Source of the DNA: Nonomuraea zeae
Lineage (GTDB): Bacteria; Actinomycetota; Actinomycetes; Streptosporangiales; Streptosporangiaceae
DNA length: 53,964 nucleotides
Assembly (NCBI RefSeq): GCF_005889725.1
Contig: NZ_VCKX01000050.1
Span: 1 to 53,964 of the forward strand
Reading direction: 5' to 3'
This document shows, in pieces, positions 50,771-53,964 of this stretch. A program made the position numbers and the translations under genes. Numbering within the stretch: the first letter of the stretch is position 1; each line of letters opens with the position of its first letter. A model generated the notes under the pieces. That model searched no databases. It was not told the origin of the DNA and worked only from the letters and a program-made list of their open reading frames with translations.

Positions 50771-51948
50771 GCCACGGACCGCTCGCCGGGATCGTGGTGG
50801 CCGACCTGACCCGCGCCCTGGCGGGACCACATGCCACCATGATGCTCGGCGACCTCGGCGCCACCGTCATCAAAGTCGAGACCCCCGGCGCGGGGGATGA
50901 CACCCGTGGCTGGGGGCCGCCCTTCCGCGACGGCGAATCCACGTACTTCCTGTCCGCCAACCGCAACAAGCGCTCCATCGAGCTGGACCTCAAGTCCGAC
51001 GACGGCAGGCGCACCCTGGAAGCGCTCGTCCGCAAGGCCGACGTGCTCGTGGAGAACTTCCGCACCGGCGTGCTGGAACGACTCGGCTTCGGCCCGGACC
51101 GGCTGAGCGAGCTGAACCCGCGGCTCGTGGTGCTCAGCATCAGCGGCTTCGGCCACGACGGCCCTGAGGGCGGCCGGCCCGGCTACGACCAGATCGCCCA
51201 GGGCGAGGCGGGGCTGATGTCGCTGACCGGCTCGGGTCCGGACGACCCTCAGCGCGTCGGGGTGCCGATCGCGGACCTGCTGGCCGGCATGTACGGCGCC
51301 TACGGCGTACTCGCCGCCCTGATCGAACGCCAGCACACCGGGGCCGGCCAGGTCGTGCGCACCTCCCTGCTGGCCGCCGTCGTGGGCGTGCACGCCTCCC
51401 AGGGCACGAAGTGGACCGTGGCCGGCGAGGTCGGTCACGCCCAGGGCAATCATCACCCGTCCATCTGCCCGTACGGGCTGTTCCACACCCGCGACGGCGC
51501 CGTGCAGATCGCCATCGGAAGCGAGGGACTGTGGCGGCGGTTCTGCACCACGTTCGGGCTCGACCCGGACCGGCCCGGCCTGGCCACCAACCCCGAGCGC
51601 GTCGCCAACCGCGCCACGGTCATCGAACTCGTCGAGGAACTGTTCGCCGGCCACGACACCGCGCAGCTCCTCACGACCCTCGCCGAAGCCGGCATACCGG
51701 CCGGCAAAGTGCGTGATCTCAGCGAAGTGTACGAATGGGACCAGACCCGCAGCCAAGGGCTTCTGCTCGACGCGTTTCACCCCACCCTGGGGCCGATTAC
51801 CGTTCCCGGTCCACCTTTGAGGTTTTTCGGCTCCGACGGCACGGAGCAGACTTTCGCTGGGCACACGGCGCCCCCGCTGCTCGGCGCAGACAGCGCGGTC
51901 ATCCGCGCGTGGCTTGCCAACGAAGCCACGCTGGAGGCGGACACATGA
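50767..51948 (+). CDS. Class III CoA-transferase (CaiB/BaiF family)
   Basis: The 393-residue enzyme shows GIVVADLTRALAGPHATMML, GDLGATVIKVETPGAGDDTR, FLSANRNKRSIELDLKS and LVENFRTGVLERLGFG. The catalytic Asp lies in GGRPGYDQIAQGEAGLMSLTG. It moves CoA between carboxylic acids and would activate the acid product of the pathway at the cost of another acyl-CoA. The GTG start overlaps the dehydrogenase stop, and its own stop overlaps the carboxyltransferase ATG. Its pairing with a carboxyltransferase suggests a dicarboxylic acyl-CoA intermediate such as malonyl-CoA or a homologue (inferred). Confidence 0.93.
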   Translation: MSHGPLAGIVVADLTRALAGPHATMMLGDLGATVIKVETPGAGDDTRGWGPPFRDGESTYFLSANRNKRSIELDLKSDDGRRTLEALVRKADVLVENFRTGVLERLGFGPDRLSELNPRLVVLSISGFGHDGPEGGRPGYDQIAQGEAGLMSLTGSGPDDPQRVGVPIADLLAGMYGAYGVLAALIERQHTGAGQVVRTSLLAAVVGVHASQGTKWTVAGEVGHAQGNHHPSICPYGLFHTRDGAVQIAIGSEGLWRRFCTTFGLDPDRPGLATNPERVANRATVIELVEELFAGHDTAQLLTTLAEAGIPAGKVRDLSEVYEWDQTRSQGLLLDAFHPTLGPITVPGPPLRFFGSDGTEQTFAGHTAPPLLGADSAVIRAWLANEATLEADT

Positions 51949-53399
51949 TACGGCGCCTGACCGCCCGCGAGCTGATCGACGCCCTGCTGGAGGAGGGCAC
52001 CTTTGATACCTGGGACATCGAACCCGTGGATGTGGATCCCGATCAGGCCTATGCCGCAGACCTTGCCGCTGCTCGCGAAAGAACCGGGCTCGACGAATCA
52101 ATCATCACTGGCTGCGGCTTACTTCACGGACGCCGCGTCGCCATCGTCGCCGGTGAGTTCGGGTTCCTGGGCGGTTCGATCGGTGTAGCCGCAGCCGAAC
52201 GCCTGGTGTCAGCTGTGGAACGTGCCACCGCAGAAGGCCTGCCTCTTCTCGCTGCCCCTGCCTCCGGCGGCACGCGCATGCAGGAAGGCACCGTAGCCTT
52301 CCTGCAGATGATCAAAATCTCCATGGCCGTTGCCGCGCACAAGAGCGCTGGATTGCCCTACCTCGTATACCTGCGCCACCCCACGACGGGTGGCGTGCTG
52401 GCGTCCTGGGGTTCACTGGGGCACATCACCCTGGCCGAACCCGGCGCGCTGATCGGCTTTCTTGGCCCGCGCGTCTATGAGGGCCTGCACGGCTCCCGGT
52501 TCCCCAAGGGGGTGCAGACGGCAGAGAACCTGCATGCACATGGGCTGGTGGACATGGTGGTCTGCCCTTCGAAACTGTCCTCCGTCGTGGACCGCACTCT
52601 TCGCATCCTCAGCTCCTCCGCGGAGAGAGTGAGCGCACCGCCGACCACCGGCCCGTCGCCCGACAGCCCTGCCTGGGAGGCCGTGCTCTCCACTCGACGC
52701 TTGGACCGTCCCGGGGCACACCGCCTTTTGCAGAGTACGGCGACGGACGTGATGCGACTCGGCCCCGCAGGCGGTGGAGTTATCTTGGCCCTGGCTTACT
52801 TCGGAGCAGTTTCCTGTGTGTTCGTCGGTCAGGAACGCACTGGGGACACCTTTGACGTGGCCGCCCTTCAGAAGGTTCGCCGGGGCATTCGGCTTGCTGG
52901 AGAACTGCGGCTGCCACTGGTCACCGTGATCGACACCCCAGGGGCCGAACTGTCCAGCGCGGCTGAGGAAGGCGGTCTGGCGCGCGAGATCGCGCACTGC
53001 CTGACCGAACTGGCCACCCTGCCGTCTCCCACAGTCTCTCTACTGCTGGGGCAGGGGACCGGCGGGGCGGCGCTGGCGATCCTGCCTGCTGACAGGGTAC
53101 TCGCCGCCCAGCACGGCTGGCTGGCACCACTGCCTCTCGAAGGTGCGAGTGCTCTCGTACATCGGACTCCGGATCGGGCATCGGACCTCGCCAGCGCTCA
53201 GCACATCCGGTCCAAAGACCTAGCCGATTCCGGCCTGGTTGATGACATCATCCTGGAATACGGTGATGCAGCGGACGAGCCTGAGGACTTTTGCCACAGA
53301 GCAGCACAGGCATTGCGCTACGAACTCGCGTGTCTGACGGCCATGGACCCGACCACGCGGCTCAAGGAGCGACAGCGCCGCTACCGCAAGCTGGCTTGA
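51945..53399 (+). CDS. Fused acyl-CoA carboxyltransferase (beta-alpha, AccD-AccA type)
   Basis: The 484-residue protein carries both carboxyltransferase halves. The N-terminal AccD-like half has VAGEFGFLGGSIGVAAAERL, PLLAAPASGGTRMQEGTVAF and GGVLASWGSLGHITLAEPGA, and lacks the zinc ribbon of bacterial AccD. The C-terminal AccA-like half has VTVIDTPGAELSSAAEEGGL and SLLLGQGTGGAALAILPADR, then GWLAPLPLEGASALVHR. It should move a carboxyl group between biotin and an acyl-CoA. No biotin carboxylase or carrier gene is in the window, so it must borrow these or act as a decarboxylase. Third codon positions look less GC-biased than in the upstream genes. It is the last gene of the operon. Confidence 0.9.
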   Translation: MIRRLTARELIDALLEEGTFDTWDIEPVDVDPDQAYAADLAAARERTGLDESIITGCGLLHGRRVAIVAGEFGFLGGSIGVAAAERLVSAVERATAEGLPLLAAPASGGTRMQEGTVAFLQMIKISMAVAAHKSAGLPYLVYLRHPTTGGVLASWGSLGHITLAEPGALIGFLGPRVYEGLHGSRFPKGVQTAENLHAHGLVDMVVCPSKLSSVVDRTLRILSSSAERVSAPPTTGPSPDSPAWEAVLSTRRLDRPGAHRLLQSTATDVMRLGPAGGGVILALAYFGAVSCVFVGQERTGDTFDVAALQKVRRGIRLAGELRLPLVTVIDTPGAELSSAAEEGGLAREIAHCLTELATLPSPTVSLLLGQGTGGAALAILPADRVLAAQHGWLAPLPLEGASALVHRTPDRASDLASAQHIRSKDLADSGLVDDIILEYGDAADEPEDFCHRAAQALRYELACLTAMDPTTRLKERQRRYRKLA

Positions 53400-53415
53400 T
53401 GGCGAGGTGGAACGA

Positions 53416-53802
53416 TCACCAACCACTCGGCGCGAGCCGGTCAGCCTCATGCTGCTTGGTGAACTGCGCGCGTACCCACAGGTAGCTGAGCAACGAGAGC
53501 CCGGCGCACCCGGCGATCGCCATGACGACCAGGCCCGCCGACGGCGGGCCGGCCAGCAGGCCGCGCAGGGTATCGACGAGCGGGGTGAACGACAGGTGCC
53601 GAGCTATGGGCCGCACCCCCGGCCCCTTCTTGCCGGCCGGCACGAGCCCGATGATGATCCCGATGGCCACGAGGCTCGCGAGCATGACGTCATAGCGGGC
53701 CAGCAGGCCCCGCATCGTGTGGCGGAAGTCGATGCCGTCCAGGACGATCTGGTCCTCGTCCGCCTTACGCGGCGTCGCGGCCGCAATCACTGAGCCATTC
53801 AT
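53416..53802 (-). CDS. Small membrane protein of unknown function
   Basis: The 128-residue protein starts at 53802 (MNGSVIAAATPRKADEDQIV) with no strong ribosome site. It has two hydrophobic helices, MLASLVAIGIIIGLVPAG and AGLVVMAIAGCAGLSLLSYL, separated by a soluble loop with RHLSFTPLVDTLRGLL. The N-terminal acidic stretch should be cytoplasmic or vestibular. No family was recognised. It is convergent with the catabolic operon, 16 bp from the carboxyltransferase stop, with no obvious terminator between them. The frame extends further upstream, but that part is low-complexity and Cys/Arg-rich. Confidence 0.65.
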   Translation of the reverse strand: MNGSVIAAATPRKADEDQIVLDGIDFRHTMRGLLARYDVMLASLVAIGIIIGLVPAGKKGPGVRPIARHLSFTPLVDTLRGLLAGPPSAGLVVMAIAGCAGLSLLSYLWVRAQFTKQHEADRLAPSGW

Positions 53803-53964
53803 GGTCGTTACGATCGCGGACCGCTCTGATGCCCGGCCGGTGTCGCGCTGACACGGTCGCTGACACGGCCGGTCCCGGCGCAGGCATGGGCCTCGCCTCG
53901 GAGCACATGCCTGATGGGGCCGGCCCCAGTCCCAGCCGGGACACGCCGCGCAGCCCGCCCCCAC

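Noticed and set aside
1..53964. CRISPR arrays, tRNA or rRNA genes, replication origin
   Set aside because: No regularly spaced repeats, cloverleaf-like sequences or rRNA segments were seen on reading both strands.

Overview
This is high-GC actinobacterial chromosome. The evidence is strong third-position GC, which produces very long antisense reading frames, together with many GTG starts, several apparently leaderless starts, a mycothiol-type DinB/maleylpyruvate isomerase-like protein, MmyB-type XRE regulators and several single-domain STAS proteins. A filamentous actinomycete such as a Streptosporangiaceae or Streptomyces relative is an inference; no rRNA, tRNA or other taxonomic marker is present.

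1-8.3 kb is a scarred region. An IS256-family element, cut by the window edge, sits in the 3' end of an already decayed quinone oxidoreductase gene. It is followed by an HSL-type esterase, a divergent XRE regulator/SnoaL-like pair, a VOC protein, a frameshifted DUF6461 gene, a divergent SDR/LysR pair with a T-N11-A operator, and a C-terminal stub of a xanthine dehydrogenase-type gene. 8.3-9.7 kb holds a MarR regulator divergent from a pair of small multidrug resistance transporters. 9.7-13.5 kb is a LacI-family regulon: an FAD amino-acid-oxidase-like enzyme and an amidohydrolase flank the regulator, and identical 16-bp operators lie upstream of both enzymes. 13.5-20.2 kb contains a secreted lipase-like hydrolase, prephenate dehydratase, a broken FAD monooxygenase, a P-loop kinase-like protein, a mycothiol-dependent family protein and a LOG-family protein.

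20.3-33 kb begins with a secreted NucA/NucB-like nuclease carrying PKD repeats, with a small ComJ/Nin-like protein 5 bp behind it, which looks like a nuclease-inhibitor pair. It continues with a 1619-residue DUF4132 protein, small secreted proteins, a Tat-exported serine hydrolase and two STAS proteins. 32.4-41.5 kb is a genomic graveyard: fragments of a winged-helix regulator, a STAS gene, a serine recombinase, a tyrosine recombinase, a transposon-linked DUF6262-type gene, a radical SAM enzyme and a PCMT-like methyltransferase. A few intact genes (STAS, lipoprotein, GNAT) are scattered among them.

41.5-53.4 kb is the best candidate for an undescribed system. An FCD-GntR regulator is divergent from two tightly packed operons: amidohydrolase-cupin-cyclase, then FAD hydroxylase, esterase, intradiol dioxygenase, FAH-family hydrolase, acylating semialdehyde dehydrogenase, class III CoA-transferase and a fused carboxyltransferase. 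The last seven genes are joined by six 4-nt stop/start overlaps. The set reads as a complete aromatic or heteroaromatic catabolic route that ends in CoA esters but does not match the standard hydroxyquinol/beta-ketoadipate gene set. A small membrane protein gene, convergent with the operon, closes the window.
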